64,000 nucleotides of DNA, from assembly GCA_037132275.1 (NCBI GenBank), contig JBAXPK010000001.1, positions 24,746 through 88,745 on the forward strand, read 5' to 3'. Under the pieces are notes generated by a model. That model saw only the letters and a list, made by a program, of their open reading frames with translations. It searched no databases and had not been told where the DNA came from. Made by a program: the position numbers and the translations under genes. Positions 50,154-59,428 of the stretch are shown here, piece by piece. Numbering within the stretch: the first letter of the stretch is position 1; each line of letters opens with the position of its first letter. The DNA comes from JAABPW01 sp037132275. GTDB taxonomy: Bacteria > Verrucomicrobiota > Kiritimatiellia > CAIKKV01 > CAITUY01.

Positions 50154-50879
50154 TTAACGTCCCTTCACGACCAGAATAATCACAGCCGCAACAATCGCCA
50201 CGACAAGCGGCAGACTGACGGCAAAACCGACCTTTAGCCAATATCCAAAGCCTTTTGTTGTCGTCTCAAACTCATCCTCATCCTGCGTGGAAGTCTTGCG
50301 GGCCTGTTCATCAAACAATATGACCGGCCCGCCCACCGCCTCAATGGTCGCCTGCGCCTTGACAAAATCGCTCCTGATCGCATCAATCTGTACAACAGCC
50401 TTATTCAATTCATCCCGGAACGACTCCTCGGGCCAGTTGGTGTCATTGATTTTCTGAAGTTCATCCAAAGCGGCCGCCAGTCGATCCCGCGTAGTGAAGT
50501 ACACTTCAACCTGGCGGGACGCATGGTCACCCAGTTTCTGGAGCGACACCAAACTCTCAGAATGCCGGTCAATCATCTCCTGCTTGCCACGCTCATATTG
50601 ATCCTGCTTTTCAAGCAGATCCGAGAGCATTTGCTCCTCACGCTCCATCTCGCTCTGCTTCTGCTTCAGGCGTTCAATATGGAGTTTAGCCGATGCTTTC
50701 TGGGTGTTGACTTCTTCACGGTGCCGCGCCATGCGGGTAATGTTAATATCGGAAAGAGGACGGCTTGCCAGGTCATCGGACTTCAGATTCATCATGCCAT
50801 CCGGCCCGGCCCCAAGTGAAGTGGACTTGCTTGCCCCGCGCCGTTGCGCCAGATCGTCATCAAAGAAATCCGTACCCAT
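50154..50879 (-). CDS. Coiled-coil protein with C-terminal membrane helix
   Basis: The 241-residue product has a long charged helical region (about 50-170: HREEVNTQKASAKLHIERLK and onward) and a single hydrophobic segment at the end (VGFAVSLPLVVAIVAAVIIL), so most of it is cytoplasmic. I know no family. It is co-directional and almost contiguous with the next C-terminally anchored protein. The coiled coil suggests a structural or scaffolding role. Confidence 0.6.
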   Translation of the reverse strand: MGTDFFDDDLAQRRGASKSTSLGAGPDGMMNLKSDDLASRPLSDINITRMARHREEVNTQKASAKLHIERLKQKQSEMEREEQMLSDLLEKQDQYERGKQEMIDRHSESLVSLQKLGDHASRQVEVYFTTRDRLAAALDELQKINDTNWPEESFRDELNKAVVQIDAIRSDFVKAQATIEAVGGPVILFDEQARKTSTQDEDEFETTTKGFGYWLKVGFAVSLPLVVAIVAAVIILVVKGR

Positions 50880-50969
50880 AAGTGTCTCCTCTTTTGTTCT
50901 TTTCCGCGTTTTAGCTAAACGCTGACATCGTCATGCTAGCAATCGCCACCGCCTGATTCAAGCGCGTCT

Positions 50970-51530
50970 TCAAGGCGGTGTCTTTTCCTTTTTCACCGCA
51001 TTTTTTGCCCGTGCTGCAGCCAACGCAACACGCAATTGCACCGTCTGAGACTCCAGATTAGCAACACGAATCTTCAGGGCTTTATTTTCCTTTTCAACCT
51101 CCGCCATCCGGGACAGCATGGCCGCTTGATTTGGGAAAACCGTCCCCACAAAACAAAGCGTAGCGGTACGGATATGACTCTCAATCATCATTTTCTTTTC
51201 CGTATCCGGGCGCAGCGTTAAATACCGGCGAAAATGATAAATCGCCTCGGCGTAATTCTTTCCCGTTTTCTCCAAAAGGAAGGCCAAGGCCAGATGGGCG
51301 CGCGCAATCAGGGGATCGCGATCCAAAATCCCCTCGTAGGCTTTCCGCGCCCCGTCCAGGTCATTTGCATTTTCAAATTCCCTGGCTTTCTTCATGCCGG
51401 GGTAATCCCTTTCGGACTCATCGGAAACCCCGACTTTCTCGCCGCACCCCGAGCCCATAGCGACCAGCAGCACGAGAACAACCGTAGCCATGGCTATTCT
51501 GGTTACTTTCATAATAAATGAGTCACTCAT
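50970..51530 (-). CDS. TPR-containing lipoprotein
   Basis: A signal peptide ends in the lipobox GSGC at about 29. The mature protein has one or two TPR-like helical pairs (ARKAYEGILDRDPLIARAHLALAFLLEKTGKNYAEAIYHF) and a C-terminal coiled coil (EVEKENKALKIRVANLESQT). The start ATG shares a base with the stop of the upstream heptosyltransferase (TGATG). A scaffold role in the envelope is likely; the function is unknown. Confidence 0.65.
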   Translation of the reverse strand: MSDSFIMKVTRIAMATVVLVLLVAMGSGCGEKVGVSDESERDYPGMKKAREFENANDLDGARKAYEGILDRDPLIARAHLALAFLLEKTGKNYAEAIYHFRRYLTLRPDTEKKMMIESHIRTATLCFVGTVFPNQAAMLSRMAEVEKENKALKIRVANLESQTVQLRVALAAARAKNAVKKEKTPP

Positions 51531-52549
51531 CACGATGGTTGCCCTATCTTTGCCGTGTTCAATAGTGTCCGAATCACCGCCATCACCTGATCAGGAGAAA
51601 TACCCGTCATACAATCCACTCTTGGCAAACGGCATTGTTTATCAAAACAGGGGCAACAGTCCATCTCCGATGTGATGACACCCTGCCCGACTCCATAGGG
51701 TCCCGTCCTCCCGGGGTCGGTCGGACCGAACAGGGCAACCACCGGTATTCCAAGAGCGACGGCCATATGAAGGGGCCCGGAATCGTTCGCCACAACCATA
51801 TTCATTTTGGAAAACCAGCCGCCCATTTCCACTAGACTGGTCTGACCGGCTAAATTAAGGACAGCCCCGGCACCCGGTGTGGCCGACAACACTTCACGCA
51901 TGCGCTCGCATACCACCCGATCCTCTTTGCTTCCGAAAAGGAATATCGAGGCTCCACGCTCTATCTGGAGTTGCCGGGCAGTTTCCAGGAAATGGGACAC
52001 CGGCCAGTTTTTGTTCGCCCTGCGAGAGAGTGGCACAAGCGCCACTCTCGGCTCAGGATAATCCCCCGTTGGTGCCGGGAACATGACGGGAAACGATACG
52101 GGAATGACCGGCAACCCAAGATAGCGTATCACGTCCAGATTTTCCTCAACCGCATGACGGTTTTTGTTGCGTGTTCCCGCCACGTCATCGTAAAGGAATC
52201 TGGCGCCCTCACGTTGAAACGAGGGCCCGATGGTTATCCCGCCACGGGCAAATCGTGTCACAATCGCGCTCTTGATCAACCCCTGGAGATCAATGACATA
52301 ATCATAGCGCTGAGCCCGGATCGTTCGCCACAGTTCCCAGGACCGTCGCCAGAATTGACGCCGGGGAAAAGGGATAACGGAGGACACACACGGAAAACAA
52401 TGAACCAATCCCACATATTCCGGCTGGGTAACCCAGTCAATTTCGGCATCCAGAGCCACTTTCAGATTATGGACCGTCGGAAGTGCATGAAAAATATCGC
52501 CGAGTGAGCTGAGCTTGACAACTAGAATGCGTTTTTTTTCAGAATTCAT
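51530..52549 (-). CDS. Glycosyltransferase family 9 (heptosyltransferase)
   Basis: The 339-residue product has the GT9 pattern: ILVVKLSSLGDIFHALPTVHNLK at the N-terminus, YDYVIDLQGLIKSAI, and the nucleotide-sugar region VANDSGPLHMAVALGIPVVALFGPTDPGRTGPYG near the end. These enzymes add heptose from ADP-heptose to the Kdo core. With gmhA and waaA in the window, a core-heptose role is natural. A cysteine-rich C-terminal stretch (CCPCFDKQC) is notable and occurs in some family members. WaaC versus WaaF cannot be told. Confidence 0.82.
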   Translation of the reverse strand: MNSEKKRILVVKLSSLGDIFHALPTVHNLKVALDAEIDWVTQPEYVGLVHCFPCVSSVIPFPRRQFWRRSWELWRTIRAQRYDYVIDLQGLIKSAIVTRFARGGITIGPSFQREGARFLYDDVAGTRNKNRHAVEENLDVIRYLGLPVIPVSFPVMFPAPTGDYPEPRVALVPLSRRANKNWPVSHFLETARQLQIERGASIFLFGSKEDRVVCERMREVLSATPGAGAVLNLAGQTSLVEMGGWFSKMNMVVANDSGPLHMAVALGIPVVALFGPTDPGRTGPYGVGQGVITSEMDCCPCFDKQCRLPRVDCMTGISPDQVMAVIRTLLNTAKIGQPS

Positions 52550-52570
52550 GGGCAAAACAGTCGATCCAGA

Positions 52571-52870
52571 TCAGGAGGGGCGGATTCGATTCCGCTCCGA
52601 CTCTTCTTTTTCACGTTGCTTGGCGATTTCGAACCTTTTTTCCCCTTCGATCTTGTCCGCCTTCTCCGCATCCCCGGCGGCACGAGCCTCGGCTACTTTT
52701 TTCTCGTATAGGATTTCAATCTCTGCAATTTTGGCTTTAGCACGACTCGCAATCTCTGCCATGGCCTGCTTCTGGTCCTCGGTAAGGGCCGTAATCCCCT
52801 CGCCGCGTTTTGCCAACCGCTCCATGGCGAGGTCAAAGGAACTTTTTAATCCGGATTCGTTGTTTTTCAT
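52571..52870 (-). CDS. 99-aa charged helical protein, unknown
   Basis: The product is almost entirely charged helix (Lys, Glu and Ala rich; EIASRAKAKIAEIEILYEKK). It has no signal or membrane segment. I recognise no family. It sits 3 bp after the holin-like gene and 21 bp before the heptosyltransferase, so it is probably expressed with them. Confidence 0.5.
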   Translation of the reverse strand: MKNNESGLKSSFDLAMERLAKRGEGITALTEDQKQAMAEIASRAKAKIAEIEILYEKKVAEARAAGDAEKADKIEGEKRFEIAKQREKEESERNRIRPS

Positions 52871-52873
52871 AAG

Positions 52874-53350
52874 TTATACATCAATGATTGGACCTTTTCC
52901 CGGAGGCGGGTTTCTAATCGGCGTCGGTTCGGAATAAGCCTCGGTCGCCGGGGCTTTGCGGGAGGACGGCCGGAAGTACCTCCGCCTGTTACCCAAAATC
53001 ATACTGACAATGCTAATGACAAGAGATGCCCACATCGCGGAGCCAAATCCATCCACATGAAATCCGGGCACCAGTTGCCTCGTCAGGAGAAGCAGAAAGG
53101 CATTGATAAACAGAAGCATGAACCCCAGCGTTAGCACGACCAGCGGCATGGCCACCATGACCAGAATGGGCTTCACAAGGGAATTTAAAATCCCGAGAAT
53201 CAAGGCGGCAGCCAACAAGCTCGGCCAATCGTCAGTCGACACGCCGGCCACAAGAAAATCAGCCATGCCCACCGCGATGGCCATCAAGAACCACCGGATC
53301 AGCCACTCCCGGATCTTTTGTCCGGCTGTCTGGAAGGGTTCAGGATTCAA
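52874..53350 (-). CDS. Phage_holin_4_2/YvlD-type small membrane protein
   Basis: The 158-residue product has four hydrophobic segments and the family pattern ALILGILNSLVKPILVMVAMPLVVLTLGF followed by NAFLLLLTRQLVPGFHVDGF. Despite the family name it is a common chromosomal membrane protein with no lytic role shown. The C-terminus is basic then proline rich. The likely start is TTG, 11 bp inside the preceding gene, with GGAG upstream; an internal ATG at 53284 is the alternative. Confidence 0.75.
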   Translation of the reverse strand: MNPEPFQTAGQKIREWLIRWFLMAIAVGMADFLVAGVSTDDWPSLLAAALILGILNSLVKPILVMVAMPLVVLTLGFMLLFINAFLLLLTRQLVPGFHVDGFGSAMWASLVISIVSMILGNRRRYFRPSSRKAPATEAYSEPTPIRNPPPGKGPIIDV

Positions 53351-53756
53351 AATTCCCGCTCCGTCTTGCTTGTTTTTTCACCGAATGCTTCCGCTTGTCA
53401 TCCAGCACCCGTTCCTTTTGACGACGGGAACGGCGGCGTTTTTGCCGGCGAATCTTTTCATTGGCCTGCTGGCGGGCGCTTTGCTGACCGAGTAGTCGCT
53501 CCTCCAACCGCTCACATAACTCGCGTCGGGCGACAAACCGGTTCAATTCCCGTGATCGTTCCCGCTGGCACTTGATTTCAAGCCCCGTTTTAGGATGCTG
53601 GAGGAATACGCAGGACGAGGTCTTGTTCAGCTTCTGGCCACCGGAGCCGGCGCCAAGAATAAACTTCTCGACCAGATCCTTCTCCTGGATCCCCAATCGG
53701 GCCATCCGCTCTTCAAGCGCCTGCCGTTTTTCCGTTGTAATGAATACGTCTGCCAT
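53340..53756 (-). CDS. Release-factor-like GGQ protein
   Basis: The 138-residue protein has an RF-1 catalytic domain with the GGQ motif (GAGSGGQKLNKT, ~38-48) and a long basic C-terminal tail, but no codon-recognition domain. This resembles ArfB/YaeJ and PrfH-type peptidyl-tRNA hydrolases that free stalled ribosomes. It is cytosolic. Which subgroup it belongs to is unclear. It lies just downstream of valS. Confidence 0.82.
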   Translation of the reverse strand: MADVFITTEKRQALEERMARLGIQEKDLVEKFILGAGSGGQKLNKTSSCVFLQHPKTGLEIKCQRERSRELNRFVARRELCERLEERLLGQQSARQQANEKIRRQKRRRSRRQKERVLDDKRKHSVKKQARRSGNFES

Positions 53757-53778
53757 GGCTGCTCTGTCAAAACCGGCG

Positions 53779-56457
53779 TCACCCCATCATGTCGAGCAAG
53801 CGCTTCACTTTATTAAACTTTTCCTGAAGCTCCTGGCGGGATTTCTCAAACTGCGCCACAACTTCAGGTTTGGCCTTATTGATAAAGCTCGGGTTATTGA
53901 GCTTCATGTTGGCGCGCTCCAGATGACCTCCGAGTTCTTCAAGCTGCTTGGTTAGTTTGACGGACTCGGCTTTCACATCGATGAGCCCTTCGATCGGCAT
54001 ATAGAGGGCCCCAATCGGGGTCAGGGCGCTTGGCATGGCCGCGGCAGGAACAAAGGCCGCATCAACGGATACCGACTTCGCCTTCAGCATGGACATTAAC
54101 GTCGTCGTATCAGCCTTCAACCAGACAGTCAACTGCGGGGTATTGGGCTTGATGCTGTAATCCAGTTTCTGCCCCGGCGCAATGCCACAGTCGGCTCGCA
54201 ACATACGCCCCATACGAATCAATTCATGCCGGGCATCCACATACTGCACCACCTCAGGCGTGGCCCCCCATTGCGCCAACTCCCCGGTTAACGGCTTCGG
54301 CCAGGGAGCCAGCATAATGGTCTCCTCCTCCGATCCGTATCCCATGCCATGCCACAATTCTTCGGTCAAATGCGGCATGAACGGGTGGAGCAGACGCAAG
54401 GCCGTCGAGAAGGCATAGTGCATCACCTTAATCACTTCGGCTCGACGGGCGGCATCCTGCCCGTAGAGCACATCCTTGGAATATTCGACGTACCAGTCAC
54501 AAAATTCATGCCAGATGAAGGCATAGAGATCCTGAGCCGCATCGTTGAATCTGAAGCGCTTCAGATTTTCCGTGCAAGCCTCTATGGTCTGGCTGAGCTT
54601 GGCCAGAATATGCCGGTCATCCGCGCTCAGCAAGGCCGCATCAAAGCCCGCCGCCGCACGAACAGGACCGGCAGGGTCTTGCATCTGCATATAACGGGCG
54701 GCATTCCATATCTTGGTGCCGAAATTACGACCAATCTCAAACTTCTCATTGGAAAGATAAACATCCTGGCCCGTCGCCGTGATCATCATGAGACTGTACC
54801 GGAGCGCATCGGCGCTGAACTCCTCAATGATCGTCAAGGGATCAATGGAGTTCCCCAGACTCTTGCTCATCTTCCTGCCTTTATCGTCGCGCACCGTGCC
54901 ATGGATATAGACCTCACGGAACGGAACCTCACCCATAAACTCGATGCCGGCCATGACCATCCGGGCCACCCAGAAGAAAATGATCTCGGACGCCGTCACC
55001 AGCGTGTGGCCGGGATAATAAAGCGCCAGATCCGGATTTTTATGAGGCCAACCAAAGGTGCTGAACGGCCACAACCACGAGGAAAACCAGGTGTCCAGGA
55101 CATCCTCATCCTGACGGAGGTTCGCGTCGCCGCATTGGGGGCAGTGGCCCGGCTTCCCGCGCGCCGCCCACTGGTGATGACACGCATCACAATAGTAAAC
55201 GGGAATGCGATGGCCCCACCAGATCTGGCGGGAGATACACCAGTCCCGGATATTTCCCATCCAGTCGGCATAAACCTTGTTCCACCGCTCCGGCACAAAC
55301 CGAACGCGCCCGTCTAACATCGCCTGCAGAGCCGGTTCGGCCAGTGGCTTCATCTTGACAAACCATTGAAGCGACAAACGGGGCTCGACCACGGTGTCAC
55401 AGCGATAGCAATGCCCGACGGCATGCTGATGCGCCTCGATCTTTTCTATCAATCCAGCGGCCGTCAGATCGGTGACAATGCGTTTACGGCATTCAAAACG
55501 ATCCAGCCCGGCATACGGACCGGCGCCTTCGTTCATCGTCCCGTCCGGATTCATCACGTTAATGGGGGCCAACTTATGGCGCTGTCCCATCTCAAAATCG
55601 TTGGGATCATGCGCGGGAGTCACTTTGACGGCGCCCGTTCCAAAGGCCGGATCCACAAAATCATCGGCAATCACCGGCAGGTCCCGATGCAAGACCGGCA
55701 GGCTGAGCGTTTTTCCGATCAAAGCCTTGTACCGATCATCTTTCAGGTTCACCGCCACGGCCACATCACCGAGCAGAGTCTCGGGCCTTGTCGTCGCCAC
55801 CACCACAAATTCGCTGGCCGTGAGCTTGCCATCGCGCTTCACCGGATAACGGATGAAATACAATTTTCCGGCTACATCCTGATGTTCACTCTCCTCATCC
55901 GATAACGCTGTATGACACCGGGGGCACCAGTTTGTGATATAGTTGGCACGATAGATCAAGCCCTTGTCATAGAGCTGGCAAAACACTTCTTCAACCGCTT
56001 CACTCAGCCCCGCATCCATCGTGAAACGTTCGCGTTCCCAATCGCACGAAGCGCCGAGCCGTTTAAGCTGCCTGATGATCGTGCCGCCATACTCCTCTTT
56101 CCAGTCCCACACTTTACCGACAAAGGCCTCACGCCCGATATCGTGGCGTGTTTTGCCCTCCTTTCGAAGGGCGCGTTCCACCACATTCTGCGTGGCAATG
56201 CCGGCATGGTCCGTACCTGGAAGCCAGACTGTGTTCTTGCCCTCCATGCGCTGCCAGCGCACCAGAATATCCTGAATGGTATTGTTCAGGGCGTGGCCGA
56301 TGTGGAGGATCCCGGTAATATTCGGCGGCGGAATGACGATGCAGTACGGCGTCCCTCCCTTCGAGGCGTCGCCATGGAAATAACCCTTTTGCTGCCAGCG
56401 ATCATACCAGTAAGGCTCAACCGTTTTCGGGTCATACTGCTTTTCAAGTTCTTTCAT
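53779..56457 (-). CDS. valS: Valyl-tRNA synthetase
   Basis: ValS charges tRNA-Val. The motifs are HIGHALNN (HIGH), KMSKSLGN (KMSKS), the editing-domain stretch TTRPETLLGDVAVAV, and a C-terminal coiled coil (LEELGGHLERANMKLNNPSFINKAK). It is 892 residues, typical. The ATG at 56457 overlaps the cimA stop by 4 bp (ATGA), so it is translated with that gene. Confidence 0.97.
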   Translation of the reverse strand: MKELEKQYDPKTVEPYWYDRWQQKGYFHGDASKGGTPYCIVIPPPNITGILHIGHALNNTIQDILVRWQRMEGKNTVWLPGTDHAGIATQNVVERALRKEGKTRHDIGREAFVGKVWDWKEEYGGTIIRQLKRLGASCDWERERFTMDAGLSEAVEEVFCQLYDKGLIYRANYITNWCPRCHTALSDEESEHQDVAGKLYFIRYPVKRDGKLTASEFVVVATTRPETLLGDVAVAVNLKDDRYKALIGKTLSLPVLHRDLPVIADDFVDPAFGTGAVKVTPAHDPNDFEMGQRHKLAPINVMNPDGTMNEGAGPYAGLDRFECRKRIVTDLTAAGLIEKIEAHQHAVGHCYRCDTVVEPRLSLQWFVKMKPLAEPALQAMLDGRVRFVPERWNKVYADWMGNIRDWCISRQIWWGHRIPVYYCDACHHQWAARGKPGHCPQCGDANLRQDEDVLDTWFSSWLWPFSTFGWPHKNPDLALYYPGHTLVTASEIIFFWVARMVMAGIEFMGEVPFREVYIHGTVRDDKGRKMSKSLGNSIDPLTIIEEFSADALRYSLMMITATGQDVYLSNEKFEIGRNFGTKIWNAARYMQMQDPAGPVRAAAGFDAALLSADDRHILAKLSQTIEACTENLKRFRFNDAAQDLYAFIWHEFCDWYVEYSKDVLYGQDAARRAEVIKVMHYAFSTALRLLHPFMPHLTEELWHGMGYGSEEETIMLAPWPKPLTGELAQWGATPEVVQYVDARHELIRMGRMLRADCGIAPGQKLDYSIKPNTPQLTVWLKADTTTLMSMLKAKSVSVDAAFVPAAAMPSALTPIGALYMPIEGLIDVKAESVKLTKQLEELGGHLERANMKLNNPSFINKAKPEVVAQFEKSRQELQEKFNKVKRLLDMMG

Positions 56458-58046
56458 CGGCAGGACTTCTTTTCTTCTTCGCGGAACAGTTTGTACTCCA
56501 CGCTGTCGACCAACGCCTCCCAAGAGGCTTCGATGATATTCTCCGACACGCCCACCGTGCCCCAGGTCTCCTTGCCATCGCTCGACTCAATCACCACTCG
56601 CGTCTTGGCGGCGGTAGCTTCCTGGGGATCCAGGATGCGCACCCGAAAATCAGTCAGCGCCACCTTGGTGATTTCCGGATAGAAACGCGTCAACACCTTG
56701 CGCAGGGCCGTATCAAGCGCGTTGACGGGACCGTCGCCCTCCGCCACAGAATGTTCAATCTCGTTATTCACACGCACTTTGATCGTAGCTTCCGAAATGC
56801 AGGGCTCGTTCTTGCCTCGTTTTTCCACGATCACGCGGAACCCTTCAAGGTCGAAAAATGACTTGTGCCGTTTGAGCACCTTCTGAACCAGGACGCGGAA
56901 CGAGGCATCGGCGCTTTCGAAGGAGTAACCGTCGCGCTCCATGTCTTTGATGCGCTGAAGCGCCTCCTTGACCTCCGGCGCGTTCCGGTCAACCGTCACC
57001 CCCATTTCGGCCGCCTTCAGAAGGATGCTGCTCGCACCGGCATCTTCCGATATCAGGATCCGGCGGCGGTTCCCCACCAACGCCGGATCAATATGCTCGA
57101 TCGTGACCGGATTCTTCTGCACGGCGTTGGCGTGCAGGCCCGCCTTGTGCCCGAACGCACTCTCACCCACGTAGGGCGCCTTGCCATCCGGTCTCAGCCC
57201 AACCAGTTCGTCGGCAAACAAGGATAATTCGCGAAGCCGCACAAGAGAGGGTTCACAAGCCAGGCGAGAGCCCATCTTCAGGATCAGGGACGGAATGATG
57301 GAGCACAGGTTGGCGTTGCCGGTCCGTTCACCGAAGCCGTTGATTGTTCCCTGAACCTGCGTCGCCCCCGCCCGTACCGCCTCCAGGCTGTTCGCGACAG
57401 CCAGGCCGGCGTCGTCATGGGTATGGATTCCGACGGGCACCGTCACGGCGCGGATCACCTCCGACGTAATACCGAACACGTCATGCGGCATCATTCCGCC
57501 GTTGGTATCGCACAGCACAACGCTGTCCGCCCCGGCGGATATGGCGGCCTGAAGCACCTCCATGACAAAGGCCGCATTCTCCTTATAGCCATCGAAAAAG
57601 TGCTCGGCATCGAAAATAACTTCACGACCGCGCTCCTTGAGATAGCGCACGGTGTCGCGCACCATGGCCAGGTTTTCCGCGCGCGAGGTGCGGAGCACTT
57701 CGCGAACGTGCAAATCAGAGGTCTTGCCAACGAGGGTGACGACCTGCGCCTCCGATTCAATCAACCGCATGACATTCTGATCCTCCCCGACAGGCACGTG
57801 GGCGCGGCGTGTGCTGCCAAAAGCCGCCACACGGGCATGGCGCAGCGTTTTCGCCCGGATGGCGTGAAAAAAATCCATGTCCTTGGGATTCGAGCCGGCA
57901 TAGCCGCCCTCGATGTAATCCACGCCGAACTCATCGAGCATCAGTGCCAAACGAACCTTGGCCGTACTCGAAAACGAGATCCCCTCCCCTTGCGAACCAT
58001 CGCGCAAGGTGGTGTCATAAATCGTTATTTTTTTCCGCTGAGTCAT
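56454..58046 (-). CDS. cimA: Citramalate synthase (CimA)
   Basis: CimA condenses pyruvate with acetyl-CoA to (R)-citramalate, a threonine-independent route to 2-oxobutyrate and isoleucine. The 530-residue product matches the LeuA-like family: IYDTTLRDGSQGEGISFS near the start, GGYAGSNPKD, ETGN-like GERTGNANLCSIIPSL, GHKAGLHANAV, and a C-terminal regulatory domain. That length and the start fit the CimA subgroup better than isopropylmalate synthase. Its position between lysC and valS supports branched-chain metabolism. Confidence 0.9.
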   Translation of the reverse strand: MTQRKKITIYDTTLRDGSQGEGISFSSTAKVRLALMLDEFGVDYIEGGYAGSNPKDMDFFHAIRAKTLRHARVAAFGSTRRAHVPVGEDQNVMRLIESEAQVVTLVGKTSDLHVREVLRTSRAENLAMVRDTVRYLKERGREVIFDAEHFFDGYKENAAFVMEVLQAAISAGADSVVLCDTNGGMMPHDVFGITSEVIRAVTVPVGIHTHDDAGLAVANSLEAVRAGATQVQGTINGFGERTGNANLCSIIPSLILKMGSRLACEPSLVRLRELSLFADELVGLRPDGKAPYVGESAFGHKAGLHANAVQKNPVTIEHIDPALVGNRRRILISEDAGASSILLKAAEMGVTVDRNAPEVKEALQRIKDMERDGYSFESADASFRVLVQKVLKRHKSFFDLEGFRVIVEKRGKNEPCISEATIKVRVNNEIEHSVAEGDGPVNALDTALRKVLTRFYPEITKVALTDFRVRILDPQEATAAKTRVVIESSDGKETWGTVGVSENIIEASWEALVDSVEYKLFREEEKKSCR

Positions 58047-58047
58047 A

Positions 58048-59427
58048 TCACCCCGCCTTGAAAAATTCCTCATACAAAGCCTGCACCGCTTTCTTGCGGT
58101 CCATGGCCTTCACCCCGAACATCATGCTGATCTCAGAGGAACCCTGGTTCAGCATTTCGATATTTACACCCGCTGAGGCCAGCGCGGACGAGGCTCGCGC
58201 GGTCACCCCCACGGAATAGTGCATCCCCTCGCCCACAATCATCACCAGGGCCAGACCGCGATCCAGGTCAATGTTATCGGCGCCCAACTCACTCCGGATA
58301 CGCGCCAGCATGCGCTCTTCCTTTTCCTTCGTAAAATCTTTCTCCCGGAAAACCACCGAGACATTGTCAATCCCGGAGGGCGCATGCTCGTACGAAAGCC
58401 CCTCATCCTCAAGGATCTGCAGCAAGCGCCGACCAAACCCGATCTCACGGTTCATCAGGTACTTATCCACATACACTGCGCAAAACCCATCCGAACTGGC
58501 GATCCCGACCACTGCGCCGCTCTTATATTCCCGCCTGGGCACGATCCGGGTTCCCGGCGCATCCGGCCGATTCGTATTCCGGATACAGATCGGAATATTG
58601 GCCTTGATGGCGGGCACGATGGCCTCATCATGAAACACCCCGAAACCGGCATAGGCCAGTTCGCGCATTTCGCGGTAGGTCAGCAATTCGATCGCCGCCG
58701 CATTCTTCACAATACGCGGGTCGGCGGAAAACACCGAATCCACATCCGTGAAGTTTTCATACAGATCCGCCTTAACCGCCGCCGCCAGAATAGCGCCGGT
58801 GATATCGGAGCCACCCCGCGAAAAAGTGGCCACATCGCCGGCCTTGGTATAACCGAAAAATCCCGGGAAAATGCTGATTCCGGGCGCATTCTTCAGGGCG
58901 CCTAGCCGGCCGTACGATTCCTCCAAAACCATGGCATTGCCAAAATCGTCGCTCAGAAGCATCCCGGCGTGTTGGGGATTAACATAGTGGGCATCCACCC
59001 CATTGTGCCGGAAAATCTCGGCAACCAGTTTCGCGCTGTTATCCTCACCGGCCGCCTTGAGCAAATCTAAAAAACGGCCACGATGCGACGATTCCGATGC
59101 CAGACGGCGGCGCAGATCGTCCTCGATCTCCTTGATGATCCCCTCGCCCACCCCGGCGGCGCGCTGAATATCGGCGTAGCGTTCGACGATGGCCTTGAGA
59201 TCCGCCTCGGCCGACTTGCCGGCCAGTCTGGCCTCGGCGCAGGCGATCAGCATATCCGTCACCTTGGTGTCATCCGGTCGCCGTTTCCCCGGCGCCGAGA
59301 CCACAACGATGCGGCGTCCCGCATCCATTTTGATGATGGAACAGACCTTCAGGATCTGGGCCGCATCGGCCACGGAAGTCCCTCCGAACTTCGCCACTTT
59401 CAATCCGTATGCCTTTTTCGTCGTCAT
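58048..59427 (-). CDS. lysC: Aspartokinase
   Basis: Aspartate kinase phosphorylates aspartate to begin lysine, threonine and methionine synthesis. The N-terminal KVAKFGGTSVADAAQ motif, the SRGGSDITGAILAAAVKADLYENFTDVDSVF region and two C-terminal ACT domains (GLSYEHAPSGIDNVSVVF and VGVTARASSALASAGVNI) are present. The ACT domains predict feedback inhibition. It is 459 residues from the ATG at 59427, one base after the hom stop. Confidence 0.95.
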   Translation of the reverse strand: MTTKKAYGLKVAKFGGTSVADAAQILKVCSIIKMDAGRRIVVVSAPGKRRPDDTKVTDMLIACAEARLAGKSAEADLKAIVERYADIQRAAGVGEGIIKEIEDDLRRRLASESSHRGRFLDLLKAAGEDNSAKLVAEIFRHNGVDAHYVNPQHAGMLLSDDFGNAMVLEESYGRLGALKNAPGISIFPGFFGYTKAGDVATFSRGGSDITGAILAAAVKADLYENFTDVDSVFSADPRIVKNAAAIELLTYREMRELAYAGFGVFHDEAIVPAIKANIPICIRNTNRPDAPGTRIVPRREYKSGAVVGIASSDGFCAVYVDKYLMNREIGFGRRLLQILEDEGLSYEHAPSGIDNVSVVFREKDFTKEKEERMLARIRSELGADNIDLDRGLALVMIVGEGMHYSVGVTARASSALASAGVNIEMLNQGSSEISMMFGVKAMDRKKAVQALYEEFFKAG

Positions 59428-59428
59428 A

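Noticed and set aside
52874..53350. Prophage remnant suggested by a holin-family name
   Set aside because: No other phage gene is near; this family is a common chromosomal membrane protein.
54349..55317. 322-codon plus-strand frame over valS
   Set aside because: Antisense to valyl-tRNA synthetase, low-complexity composition and no family.
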